DNA of 64,000 nucleotides from positions 62,001-126,000 of the forward strand of contig NZ_KE384195.1 of the NCBI RefSeq assembly GCF_000424465.1, given 5' to 3'. A program made the position numbers and the translations under genes. The number at the start of each line of letters is the position of its first letter. Position 1 is the first letter of the stretch. The notes beneath the pieces were generated by a model, which was not told the DNA's origin, did no database searches, and saw only the letters and a list, made by a program, of their open reading frames with translations. This DNA comes from Butyrivibrio hungatei NK4A153 (GTDB lineage: Bacteria; Bacillota; Clostridia; Lachnospirales; Lachnospiraceae). Shown piece after piece: positions 46,008 to 55,048 of the stretch.

Positions 46008-47339
46008 ATGACTACATTAGAAAAAGCCAGAGGTCCATTAAGAGGGGAAGTTACCGTACCGGGTGACAAATCAATATCTCACAGAAGCATTATGTTCGGC
46101 GCTCTCGCTGAGGGCGACACAACAATCACGGGATTTCTTGAAAGCGCAGACTGTCTTTCAACCATCGATTGCTTCAGAAAGCTCGGAATATCGATTGACC
46201 GCGAAGAGGACGAATACAGAAACGCCAAGAAGATCACCGTTCACGGAAAAGGCCTGCACGGTCTCACCGCTCCCATCGAGACTCTTTATACAGGAAACAG
46301 CGGAACAACAACCCGCCTTATGTCAGGCATCCTTGCGGCACAGCCTTTCGATACATCTATCACAGGCGATTCTTCAATTGAGCAGCGCCCGATGAAAAGA
46401 GTTATCGATCCGCTCACGCTCATGGGTGCATCCATATCATCAGCCCGTGGAAACGGCTGCGCTCCGCTTAATATCGAAGGTGGAAAAGAGCTTAAGGGCA
46501 TCGATTACACAAGTCCCGTTGCTTCAGCACAGGTAAAATCAGCGATCATCCTTGCAGGACTTTACGCAGAAGGTGACACGATCGTTCGCGAGCCCGCTCT
46601 TTCACGAAATCACACAGAGATAATGCTCTCCGCTTTCGGTGCGGACATCCACAACGAAGTTACGGATCTTGGAACGGCATCTGCCATTCTTCATCCCGGA
46701 CGCCCGCTTAAAGGAATCGACATCAATGTTCCGGGCGATATTTCATCTGCCGCATACTTTATCGCAGCGGCGCTCGTAGTACCCGGTTCAGAACTTCTTA
46801 TTAAGAACGTCGGTGTCAACAAGACCCGTGCAGGTATAATAAATGTTTTGAAAAAAATGGGAGCAGACATCACTCTCCTTAACGAAGATAATTCTCAGGA
46901 ATCAAGAGCCGACATCCTTGTAAGATACAGTAAGCTCTGCGGAAACGAAAGCGGCAAGTTCATTATCGGCGGAAAAGACATTCCGACTATGATCGACGAA
47001 CTTCCCGTAGTTGCAGTTCTTGCAGCAACAGCAGATTGTGAGACTGTTATCCGCGACGCTGCGGAGCTCAAGGTAAAAGAATCAAATCGTATCACTACAG
47101 TTGTCGAAAACCTCACGGCAATGGGTTGTGATGCCGAAGCAACAGACGATGGAATGATCATTCGCGGTGGCAAGCCTCTCTTTGGAGCAAACATCAATTG
47201 TCACGCCGATCACCGCCTTGCAATGAGCTTTGCGATCGCATCGCTCGTCGCCGAAGGCCCTACGGTCATCCAGGATTCCGAGTGCGTATCAATTTCATAC
47301 CCGACCTTCTTTGAAGACCTGAAGGCACTGACAAGATAA
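46008..47339 (+). CDS. aroA: 3-phosphoshikimate 1-carboxyvinyltransferase (EPSP synthase)
   Basis: The 443-residue enzyme joins shikimate-3-phosphate and PEP on the way to chorismate. The opening GDKSISHRS, the GNSGTTTRLM and the RPMKRVIDPL segments are standard family signatures. It is coupled to tyrA, so the operon links the shikimate pathway with tyrosine synthesis. AAGGAGAG precedes the ATG. Confidence 0.97.
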   Translation: MTTLEKARGPLRGEVTVPGDKSISHRSIMFGALAEGDTTITGFLESADCLSTIDCFRKLGISIDREEDEYRNAKKITVHGKGLHGLTAPIETLYTGNSGTTTRLMSGILAAQPFDTSITGDSSIEQRPMKRVIDPLTLMGASISSARGNGCAPLNIEGGKELKGIDYTSPVASAQVKSAIILAGLYAEGDTIVREPALSRNHTEIMLSAFGADIHNEVTDLGTASAILHPGRPLKGIDINVPGDISSAAYFIAAALVVPGSELLIKNVGVNKTRAGIINVLKKMGADITLLNEDNSQESRADILVRYSKLCGNESGKFIIGGKDIPTMIDELPVVAVLAATADCETVIRDAAELKVKESNRITTVVENLTAMGCDAEATDDGMIIRGGKPLFGANINCHADHRLAMSFAIASLVAEGPTVIQDSECVSISYPTFFEDLKALTR

Positions 47340-47372
47340 AAAAGAGTCGCTTGCTTCCTATGATATAAAAAT

Positions 47373-47408
47373 AAGGCTACCACACCTGCTTAGTGTGGTA
47401 GCCTTTTA
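47373..47408. terminator. Bidirectional terminator between aroA and ugd
   Basis: Perfect 13-bp arms (47373-47385 and 47393-47405) around a seven-base loop lie between convergent genes and are followed by T-rich sequence rightward. Confidence 0.85.
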
Positions 47409-47419
47409 TAATATCTAAA

Positions 47420-48604
47420 TTACTCGTTTCCGAAAAGATCTCGTGTATATACCTTATCAACTACATCCTGAAGATCGGGTGTAATTCTGTTTGCGATAAT
47501 GAAGTCGCACTCTCTCTTGAACTCGTCGAGGTCGCGAACAACCTTTGAGTTAAAGAAGCTGTCTTCTTTGAGGGCGGGTTCGTAAACCACGCACTCGATG
47601 CCGCGCGATTTGATTCTCTTCATGATGCCCTGAATCGCAGACTGTCTGAAGTTATCGGAACCTGCTTTCATTGTAAGTCTGTAGACGCCGACCTTCTTGG
47701 GGTGAAGTGCCCATACTCTGTCTGCGATGAAATCTTTTCTCGTTCTGTTCGCATCAACGATCGCAGTGATGAGGTTATTCGGAACATCCTCATAGTTTGC
47801 GAGAAGCTGCTTGGTATCCTTTGGAAGGCAATATCCACCGTATCCAAAGGAAGGATTGTTGTAGAAATCTCCGATTCTCGGATCGAGGCAGACACCGTCG
47901 ATTATGTTTCTGGTGTTAAGTCCCCTGACCTCAGCATATGTATCAAGCTCGTTAAAGAATGAAACTCTGAGTGCAAGATATGTATTGGCAAAAAGCTTAA
48001 CAGACTCTGCCTCTGTCGTATTCATAAGAAGCGCCGGAATGTCTTTTTTCAAAGCTCCCTGAACAAGAAGGCTCTTAAACATTTCTGCCCTCTCCTCAGC
48101 TTCCTCTGAATCGGTATCATAACCCACAATAATTCTTGAAGGATAAAGATTATCGTAAAGCGCACGTCCCTCTCTCAGGAACTCGGGTGAAAAAAGAATA
48201 TGATCCGTTTCATACTCTTCCATCACCGACTCGGTATAACCAACCGGAATCGTTGATTTGATAACAATAAACGCATCCGGATTTTCTCTTCTCACCTTAT
48301 CAATAACGCTCTTAACAGAAGACGTATCGAAATAATTGAGCTTCTCATCGTAGTTTGTCGGAGTTGAAACAACAACAAACTCTGCATCCCTAACAGCCTG
48401 CGCAAGGTCGCAAGTTGCTGTAAGTCTCAAGTTTCCTTTCTTAAGATACTCTTCTATCTCCTTATCAACTATCGGTGAGATTCCCGAATTTATCATCTTA
48501 ACTTTCTCAGGAACAATATCAACCGCAATAACATCATTGTACTGCGCCAGAAGAACCGACATCGCAAGTCCCACATATCCTGTTCCAACAACAGCTATCT
48601 TCAT
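47420..48604 (-). CDS. ugd: UDP-glucose/nucleotide-sugar 6-dehydrogenase
   Basis: The 394-residue protein has the UDP-glucose/GDP-mannose dehydrogenase plan: N-terminal [10 protein letters not shown], the [10 protein letters not shown] segment, the catalytic cysteine in [11 protein letters not shown] and a C-terminal UDP-binding domain. The likely reaction makes UDP-glucuronate for capsule or exopolysaccharide, but related ManNAc dehydrogenases cannot be ruled out. It stands alone; no glycosyltransferases are near. Confidence 0.88.
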   Translation of the reverse strand: MKIAVVGTGYVGLAMSVLLAQYNDVIAVDIVPEKVKMINSGISPIVDKEIEEYLKKGNLRLTATCDLAQAVRDAEFVVVSTPTNYDEKLNYFDTSSVKSVIDKVRRENPDAFIVIKSTIPVGYTESVMEEYETDHILFSPEFLREGRALYDNLYPSRIIVGYDTDSEEAEERAEMFKSLLVQGALKKDIPALLMNTTEAESVKLFANTYLALRVSFFNELDTYAEVRGLNTRNIIDGVCLDPRIGDFYNNPSFGYGGYCLPKDTKQLLANYEDVPNNLITAIVDANRTRKDFIADRVWALHPKKVGVYRLTMKAGSDNFRQSAIQGIMKRIKSRGIECVVYEPALKEDSFFNSKVVRDLDEFKRECDFIIANRITPDLQDVVDKVYTRDLFGNE

Positions 48605-48724
48605 TCTATTTACCTCTGAATTCTCAGTATTTTTCTAAAGTCTTTTAGAGTCAAAACACTCCTGAACCATTTTAATAAAAAAAGGCAGGTAAAGCAAATT
48701 GTACGCGACATTATAGCTGCTGTT

Positions 48725-51646
48725 TCAGAATTTGAACGTCTCCTTAGGGCCAAGGTAAGACGGTGAAGGTTCCTCTCCTGCTTTATGTATCACCAATTTC
48801 TGAATAACGAAGTTTGGATCTACCGCATAAACATTGATATCATTGACACCGGCTTTAAGCTTCAGATCTGCTTCGACAACTCGCTTGTTTTCTGTAACAA
48901 CCAAAGACCAATACGGATTTCCGTCGCCGACAGCAAAATCAGGCTCGATCATATTTATTTTATTTACATCTCCGTCATTCACGCCGATTCCGAAGTATAT
49001 CACATTATCCCTTGAGTAAGGGTTGCTCGGATTGACATAGAGCTTAACTTTGTAATCGCCCTCTGAAGGAACTTTAACTTTATAAGTAAGCTTTGGATAA
49101 TCCTTTTTGTCTTTTCCAAAAATAACATCCTGCGGATATGCCTTAACCGCATCAAGGCCTCTGCTGTAATCTTCTATAACTTCAAAACTTCCGCTTACTG
49201 AATCGGTTTTATTTGCATAGTCTACAGCATCGATTGAGATATAATTCATCAGCTCAAGCTTACCGGGCCATGTTCTCTTATGAAGCGGTGCATCTATCAT
49301 CTTCTCGTTCATGTCGAGTGTTTTTCCAAGCCAGTAGAACGTGCCGTCGGCTTTTTCACCGCATCCGATATCGGACAAAGTATTTACCGGAAGCTTAATC
49401 ACTACGTTTCCATCAGAGCAGTGAATGCATATTTCGGGTGTGACATCGCCCTTTTTGTACTTTTCCCTGTCCAGTCTGATCTTTAAGATCTTGATCGTAT
49501 TAGGCGCAACAACTCCCTTTTCCTCTGATATAGCAAAGAACTCATTGGGATTTTCAATTTCGTAGCTGCAATCAACTCTTCCCGCAGTTGAAAGTATAAG
49601 TTCCGCCTCATCCTTTGAAGGATCGAGGAACGCATCTACAGCACCCACATGTCCTGTCCAGAATTTTCCTTCCGTGTAAAAGTCAGAGCCCTTTACCGAG
49701 ACTATAAGTCTTTCTTTGTTTGCAGGTTCAAAAGTATGGATCACAGGGTACTTGCATCCTTCTTCGCACCAGTCATTAAATCCTATGTGCTCTGAAAGCC
49801 CCATTCCGTACCACTTTCCGTCTTCGATCGTATGAAGTTCATCTACAATCTTTCTGTCATATGCGATGCAATCATCTATTTTCTTTGCAAGAGTCATTGC
49901 ATAAGTACTTCCCTGTTCCGCAAAAGCATGGTTCAAAGTTGTAAGAAGCCACATCTTCTGAACATTGAGATTTGCGGTAAGCGGAAGCCATATAAGTTCA
50001 TAGAAAACAAATCTTGTATTGCCTTCAAGGTTATTTAAAAGCTCATCGGCATCCGCCATGAGATTCTCAATTTTTTCAAGCGTATCAAATGTCTCGTTAT
50101 AAGCAAAAGGCGCATAGACTTTATCATTCATAGCCTCAGTTCTTCTGCTTGAAGTTATCCTTGTATAGCCTTCAAGAAGCTCTGCGCACTTATCCATGTC
50201 AGCCGCAGAAAGCTTGCCATCGAAATTCTGCTTAACTATAAGCTTTGTATATTCTTTTGCACTCTTTGGATTAGAAGTTCCATAGCGGTCAAAATCATAT
50301 GCCAAATCCAGGAAGTATCCCAGAGGATATTCGTTACTGAAGACATCACCGACATTGACAATCCAAAGATCCCTTATACCAAAGTCATAGGCTGTCGTCA
50401 TCTGCTCCCAGACCTTGGAAAGATGCGATGTATTAAACCATTCAAATGACACCGGAAGACCATGATAATCAAAATGATAGTACATTCCGTATCCGCCCTT
50501 ATGGCTTCTCATTTCTTCTGTGGGCACGGTCCTTAAATTTCCGTGATTATCATCACAGAGCATAAGTGTTACGCCATCCAATTCAGGATCGCCCATGAGA
50601 CCTTCCGTATTCTCATCGCCGTAGAAATAGGGTTCTACCTCCTTATAAAGCGCAAGCATTCTCGGAACTTCGTCGAGGTTCTCATTTACATTTTCCCTTA
50701 TCAGTCTGTTCTGAGTTGAAAGAACTTTCCTTAAAAGATCGATATTATCCTTTAAAGTAGCCTCCGCTCCCATGATAGCGGTATCAGCTTCGCCTCTCAT
50801 ACCGACGGTAATCACATTCTCAAACTTACCGCTTCTCTTAAGACCGTCTTCCCAGAAACGTGTTATACCTTTCTCGTTGGTAAGGAAATTCCATGCATCA
50901 CCATATATAGAATCCTTGCCCCTAAGGTACTTATACTCTTCTCCCTGTCTTAAGCACGGTTCATGATGGCTCATTCCCATTACCACTCCGAGCTCGTCGG
51001 CAAGAATCGCATTCTCAAGTCCCGGACCGTCGTCAGGGAATATAGCTGTCCACATGGCAGGCCACAGATAATTACCCTTAAGTCTTAACAACAGTTCAAA
51101 AACATGTTCATATACTTTGGCATTAAAACCGCCGAATCTCTTATTACAGAAATTTCCGAAAGCCGGCCACTCATCATTAATAAAAAATCCTCTAAACTTA
51201 ACTGATGGCTCTTTTGAGATCATGCAGTAATCAGAAGGAATTTTGAATTCATCTGTTTTAACGGGCTTTACGTCAAGCCAATCGATAAAAGGAGATACAC
51301 CGAGCATCTCGGAGAGCTTGAACATTCCGTAGATTGCTCCACGCTTATCGCTTCCAACAATAACAAGAGCATCACCTACAACTGTAATCTTATAGACTTC
51401 TCTTTTTTCCTCAATATCAGATGTATCAACGCCAAGCCCTGCTATAAGCGCATCGCCGACAGTTCCTACATATATAGGACTTTCTGAAGCCTTTTCCTCA
51501 TGTACTTGGGGCGCACTTCCAAAAACCGCCTCCATATCGCCGGAAATCTTCGCAGCAATCTTCTTAATGCCGCTCAATGCATCTTTATCATAAATGATCG
51601 CATTTCCACCATTTTCAATCTTAGCCCTTGAAATAATAAAATCCAT
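48725..51646 (-). CDS. Glycoside hydrolase family 115 (xylan alpha-glucuronidase)
   Basis: At 973 residues it matches GH115, enzymes that remove (4-O-methyl)glucuronic acid side groups from xylan. The catalytic region includes RGFFINDEWPAFG, NYLWPAMWTAIFPDD and MGMSHHEPCLR, followed by a C-terminal beta domain. No signal peptide is visible, so the substrate is probably an imported oligosaccharide, as in rumen Butyrivibrio. A 16-bp palindrome lies about 25 bp upstream of the start. It is a single-gene unit with no xylanase beside it. Confidence 0.93.
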   Translation of the reverse strand: MDFIISRAKIENGGNAIIYDKDALSGIKKIAAKISGDMEAVFGSAPQVHEEKASESPIYVGTVGDALIAGLGVDTSDIEEKREVYKITVVGDALVIVGSDKRGAIYGMFKLSEMLGVSPFIDWLDVKPVKTDEFKIPSDYCMISKEPSVKFRGFFINDEWPAFGNFCNKRFGGFNAKVYEHVFELLLRLKGNYLWPAMWTAIFPDDGPGLENAILADELGVVMGMSHHEPCLRQGEEYKYLRGKDSIYGDAWNFLTNEKGITRFWEDGLKRSGKFENVITVGMRGEADTAIMGAEATLKDNIDLLRKVLSTQNRLIRENVNENLDEVPRMLALYKEVEPYFYGDENTEGLMGDPELDGVTLMLCDDNHGNLRTVPTEEMRSHKGGYGMYYHFDYHGLPVSFEWFNTSHLSKVWEQMTTAYDFGIRDLWIVNVGDVFSNEYPLGYFLDLAYDFDRYGTSNPKSAKEYTKLIVKQNFDGKLSAADMDKCAELLEGYTRITSSRRTEAMNDKVYAPFAYNETFDTLEKIENLMADADELLNNLEGNTRFVFYELIWLPLTANLNVQKMWLLTTLNHAFAEQGSTYAMTLAKKIDDCIAYDRKIVDELHTIEDGKWYGMGLSEHIGFNDWCEEGCKYPVIHTFEPANKERLIVSVKGSDFYTEGKFWTGHVGAVDAFLDPSKDEAELILSTAGRVDCSYEIENPNEFFAISEEKGVVAPNTIKILKIRLDREKYKKGDVTPEICIHCSDGNVVIKLPVNTLSDIGCGEKADGTFYWLGKTLDMNEKMIDAPLHKRTWPGKLELMNYISIDAVDYANKTDSVSGSFEVIEDYSRGLDAVKAYPQDVIFGKDKKDYPKLTYKVKVPSEGDYKVKLYVNPSNPYSRDNVIYFGIGVNDGDVNKINMIEPDFAVGDGNPYWSLVVTENKRVVEADLKLKAGVNDINVYAVDPNFVIQKLVIHKAGEEPSPSYLGPKETFKF

Positions 51647-51671
51647 AAATAGTCCATCCTTTTTAGTTGCC

Positions 51672-51687
51672 TTGTATATATATACAA
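51672..51687. promoter_or_regulatory. Palindromic candidate operator of the GH115 gene
   Basis: TTGTATATATATACAA is a perfect 16-bp palindrome about 25 bp before the GH115 start codon. It resembles GntR/LacI-type operators in symmetry and position, but the AT-only core could also arise by chance. Confidence 0.5.
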
Positions 51688-51757
51688 ATTAATTATTTGC
51701 ATCTTATCACGTAGCATGGCCCTATTCAATGATGAAATCTCCAAAAATCCTGCTTAA

Positions 51758-52849
51758 CTATTCGCTTTCATATAGAACACCGGTATAATTTGCTACCTTA
51801 ATCCCATATTTTTGTTCCTCAGTGAATCCATATTGAAGTTGTCCTCTAAACCACTTCCCATCAATATACTCCTCGTAATCTACTGAATCTTTCACCTCCT
51901 CTTCACTACTATAATTCACTTTAACACTCTTTATCATTTGAGCCGGCTTCTTGGCAACAGCAAAAGCCACTAAAGCTGATACAGATAAAACAGTCACAAC
52001 AATTATAAATAACGATTTTTTGCTATTAGCAATGGGTTTTGCCAGAATATTTTTGAAGCGATTTTTTAATGTTTTTTCTGTTACCAACGCTTCCCCAAAT
52101 AACATTCCTTGTTCTCTCGGTGTATTATTCAATATCACATTCGCATATATCTTTTTTTCTTCAAATGACATTTGCTTTGTCACTCTTTCATCACACGCGT
52201 ATTCGCAACTATATTTTAGTTGTCTATAATAATAATATGCCAATGGGTTTAGCCATAAAATATACAGAAAAAATTTCGATATCATCATCCACAACGGATC
52301 ATTATTTTCACAATGTGATAACTCATGATGTATTACATAACTGCTACCATACGCCCCGCCCTCCGGTAACACTATCTTTTTATTTATTATTCCAAAACAA
52401 AAAGGGGTCTTCGCCTTATCCCATGAACAAACCGTAACATCCTGTTTGTCTATCACACCAGCATATTTTTGAGTAATCTCTTTACTTTTAGTAATTTTTT
52501 TAGAAATTATAATGTAATAAAGAATGTAATGTAATATAAAAAGCGCTACGAATGCACAATAAACTCCAACTATATATGATACTTTTTCTATACTCAAACA
52601 ACTATTCAATGTTTTTTGCGCTTTAATAGCTGTTTCCCCAATAATCCGATTACCCGTGTTTAACTTTCTAAGAAAATATACCACTATCATAAACGCAGTA
52701 GTTATAAATGGTAACAATCTCCGAATACAATACTGCCTATTATATGAAATAGATTTTCTAAAAATGAAAAAAAGTGTTTCTAACAAAACAACCATTATTC
52801 CAAAAAACAGATAAAAAACCACAGCCCATTCAACTATTCTCGCTGTCAT
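51758..52849 (-). CDS. BlaR1-like M56 membrane metalloprotease without penicillin sensor
   Basis: AGGAGG before the ATG at 52849 and a TAATG overlap with the BlaI gene fix the start; the product has 363 residues. It has about three or four N-terminal membrane helices and an M56 zinc-protease motif HELSH (175-179) between helices. After a last helix near residue 305 there are only about 60 residues, so the large penicillin-binding sensor domain of BlaR1 is absent. The signal sensed is unknown. It probably cleaves the neighbouring BlaI-type repressor. Confidence 0.88.
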   Translation of the reverse strand: MTARIVEWAVVFYLFFGIMVVLLETLFFIFRKSISYNRQYCIRRLLPFITTAFMIVVYFLRKLNTGNRIIGETAIKAQKTLNSCLSIEKVSYIVGVYCAFVALFILHYILYYIIISKKITKSKEITQKYAGVIDKQDVTVCSWDKAKTPFCFGIINKKIVLPEGGAYGSSYVIHHELSHCENNDPLWMMISKFFLYILWLNPLAYYYYRQLKYSCEYACDERVTKQMSFEEKKIYANVILNNTPREQGMLFGEALVTEKTLKNRFKNILAKPIANSKKSLFIIVVTVLSVSALVAFAVAKKPAQMIKSVKVNYSSEEEVKDSVDYEEYIDGKWFRGQLQYGFTEEQKYGIKVANYTGVLYESE

Positions 52850-53223
52850 TACTTTTCCTCCTGTTGCTCTCTTATCCACTTTTCCAATTCAATCGCTTTT
52901 GAATCTGAAATTGCGCCATCTGTTAAAGCAACAAAAAAACTTGACAATGATCCTCCAAACACCTCTTTAATAAATCTTTTTGCCTCTATTCCTGCCAGCT
53001 CAAAAGTATTATATTGAGGTTTGTAATATTTAATATGCTTAATTATCTCGCTCTTAATTACACCTTTGCTTTCTAATCTGGCAAGAAGAGTTGATACAGT
53101 CTGGATTTTCCATTCTATCCCCAGTCTAATTAAAACTTCTTGCAACTCTTTTGCTGTAATAGATTTCTGCATTTTACATAAAACTTCTAATACTTCTTTT
53201 TCTGCATTTGATAAATTTTTCAT
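52849..53223 (-). CDS. BlaI/MecI-family transcription repressor
   Basis: The ATG at 53223 follows AAGGGA better than the GTG one codon earlier; the protein has 124 residues. It has the BlaI winged helix (SNAEKEVLEVLCKM, then WKIQTVSTLLARLESKGVI) and the C-terminal dimer helices with GGSLSSFFVALTD, the region cut in known BlaI proteins. It is cotranscribed with the M56 protease. The double palindrome upstream is its likely operator. Confidence 0.92.
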   Translation of the reverse strand: MKNLSNAEKEVLEVLCKMQKSITAKELQEVLIRLGIEWKIQTVSTLLARLESKGVIKSEIIKHIKYYKPQYNTFELAGIEAKRFIKEVFGGSLSSFFVALTDGAISDSKAIELEKWIREQQEEK

Positions 53224-53242
53224 CACTTTTTCCCTTAAAAAT

Positions 53243-53290
53243 AATAACTACATTTTTGTAGTTATACCTTACTACAAAAATGTAGTTATT
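53243..53290. promoter_or_regulatory. BlaI operator, double palindrome
   Basis: Arms of 20 bp (53243-53262 and 53271-53290) are perfect complements, and each arm is itself a near palindrome with the ACTACA/TGTAGT core typical of BlaI and MecI sites. A TTGACA -35 box (53290-53295, minus strand) abuts it, so binding should repress the blaI-like operon. Confidence 0.85.
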
Positions 53291-53349
53291 GTCAATAAAC
53301 CGTTAATTGTTTTTGCAACACAGCCACCATAATGCATCTATATACATTT

Positions 53350-54162
53350 CTATCTATACTTTTTTGCAATCATAATATCTATACAATGCTTATGCGGCAT
53401 GCCTCCACTGTTACAATCAAAAATCACTTCATCCATCCGGAATAATTCCCAGTCATGATAATACGTAAATATCTCACCTGATTTCCACGGATAGCGATTT
53501 ACTTTTTTATTCTTGTCATTCACTTCAATAAAAGGTTTATCTACAAAAACCTTTATCGCATTTAATCCTTCCTCGTTGGTGTGCTCTTTTAAGTGTTCTG
53601 TTATTTCTGTTCTAAACTCAGGTCTCATGTAGTCAAATACACCGCTGCTAAAGATAATGTCATAATTCTCTTTCAATCTGTAATCATTAAGATCCGCCTG
53701 AAAAAAATCTACATTCACGCCGAACTTTTCTGCCAGCCGTTTTCCCTTTTCTATGCCGTCGATTGACAGATCAAACGCTGTCACCTCATATCCGTTTCTT
53801 GCAAAAAACACAGCATCTTTCCCCTCTCCACATCCAATATCAAGCACCTTCAGCGGTTTAACCGGAGGCTTCATCTTCATGATCTCATAGCAAATTTCAT
53901 TTGGTTGTATCCCCCAGTAATACTCATCTTCTTTGTATCTGTCATCATAATAACCGTGAGTTTTGAATTCATAACCAAGCAACGCATCCGACGAAGTATT
54001 CAGTACTCCGGCTATTATCGGCAACAATTCTATCTCCGGATAACTCACGCCTTTTTCCCACTTTGATACTGCCTGAAAAGACACATGAAGTTTATCGGCA
54101 AGCGCCTGCTGCGTTAAGCCAAGCTCTTTTCTTTTTGTCATGATCACATTTCCTATATTCAT
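53350..54162 (-). CDS. XRE-type HTH fused to SAM-dependent methyltransferase
   Basis: Residues 1-60 are an XRE helix-turn-helix (LTQQALADKLHVSFQAVSKW). From about residue 95 follows a class I methyltransferase with the SAM motif VLDIGCGEGKDA, TehB-like in layout. Fusion of a Cro-type DNA-binding domain to a small-molecule methyltransferase recurs in Firmicutes, with no firm function; tellurite or antibiotic resistance has been suggested by homology. Upstream lies the hairpin-array gap. Confidence 0.85.
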   Translation of the reverse strand: MNIGNVIMTKRKELGLTQQALADKLHVSFQAVSKWEKGVSYPEIELLPIIAGVLNTSSDALLGYEFKTHGYYDDRYKEDEYYWGIQPNEICYEIMKMKPPVKPLKVLDIGCGEGKDAVFFARNGYEVTAFDLSIDGIEKGKRLAEKFGVNVDFFQADLNDYRLKENYDIIFSSGVFDYMRPEFRTEITEHLKEHTNEEGLNAIKVFVDKPFIEVNDKNKKVNRYPWKSGEIFTYYHDWELFRMDEVIFDCNSGGMPHKHCIDIMIAKKYR

Positions 54163-54362
54163 CTATTTTCTCCTCCATAAATGCATTATTGAATATAATC
54201 AAGTCTGCACTCCTCCACAGCTAAATGCATGTTTTCAGACGTTTTTGTTAAATACATAATACTTCATGCACTCAGAATATCCTATAACTTATCTGTTTAG
54301 TTTAGCCAAGCATTTCTACCGGCAGTTGAAAAAATCTCGTTGAAGCACTTTTTCCTTGCGAT

Positions 54363-54547
54363 ATGACTTTTTCTAACAAAATCAATTTAAAAAGTCATGT
54401 CCTCCCCTTACTTTTCATTACAATTATCACCTGTCGCATGACTTTTTTAGTATTATTTCTTAAAAAAGTCATACCTCCCCCTTTCTTTTCATTACAATTG
54501 TCGCTTGCCGCATGACTTTTTTGAGTATTATTTCTAAAAAAAGTCAT
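54363..54547. repeat. Tandem array of three 74-75-bp hairpin units
   Basis: Units start with ATGACTTTTT at 54363, 54438 and 54512 (periods 75 and 74) and each closes with AAAAAGTCAT (54398, 54472, 54547). The first two spacers, with CTTTTCATTACAATT, are clearly related. A degenerate spacer-like end precedes unit 1. The stems are AT-rich, about 11 bp. On the minus strand every unit puts a GGGGAGG-like string next to an ATG. Confidence 0.85.
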
Positions 54548-54665
54548 GTCACGCCATCATTAGCTTCTACATCCTCATCAAGCATATATTTTTCTCATCC
54601 AATCGCCACCTTCCGCTTCCAAAAATGTATTACCTTTGCCGGCGCAGTCCTCAGAATCAGCGCAG

Positions 54666-55010
54666 GGAGCCTTTCTATAAGCGAAACAGACCTGTACGGC
54701 CATATGGCGTAGCCAGCCGGGCGGTATCAGTTTGAAAATGCGAAGATTCGGACAAACAAGCTGCAAGGAGCTTTTCTATAAGCTGAACAGACCTGTATGG
54801 CCATTTGGCGTAGCCTTTTCGTGTGTTGCTACATTCAAGAACGTAAAAAGGAAGAGCTGCATATTCTGTTCTCGCTCCAACTGTTTGAGCCCATTTATGG
54901 GCGAGTTTTGGAGCGAAGAATATGCAGCTCTGAGTTTTTATGTCTTGAATGTCAACACGCGAAATGGCTACACCAAATGGCCATACAGGTCGTCCGCTAT
55001 AAAAAGCCCC
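54666..55010. repeat. MITE-like inverted repeat with a partial direct copy
   Basis: The complete element runs 54767-55010: left arm and right arm are imperfect complements over about 100 bp each, with GACCTGTATGGCCAT near the ends and AGAGCTGCATATTC inside. A second left end lies at 54666-54714, a direct copy of 54767-54815 with few differences. No transposase frame is inside, so it would be non-autonomous. The right tip overlaps the transporter terminator. Confidence 0.75.
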
Positions 55011-55037
55011 CGCGGCTGAATACTCCGCGAGGGCTCC
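55005..55037 (-). terminator. Terminator of the sugar ABC operon
   Basis: AGCCCTCGCGG and CCGCGGGGGCT pair on the minus strand, followed by five U residues, starting about 12 bp past the last permease gene. Confidence 0.85.
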
Positions 55038-55048
55038 ACACAATACAA

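Larger units (their letters stand above)
54163..55048. other. 886-bp gene-free gap with repeats
   Basis: No gene with a sensible ribosome site is seen between the methyltransferase start and the end of the sugar-transporter operon. It holds the second three-unit hairpin array, a MITE-like inverted repeat with an extra partial copy and a terminator, listed separately. Open frames here are created by the repeat arms reading through on both strands. Confidence 0.7.

Noticed and set aside
54395..54547. 50-codon minus-strand frame across the hairpin array
   Set aside because: The ribosome-site-like GGGGAGG is too close to the ATG and the frame is an outcome of the repeat; kept as an observation only, not annotated as a gene.
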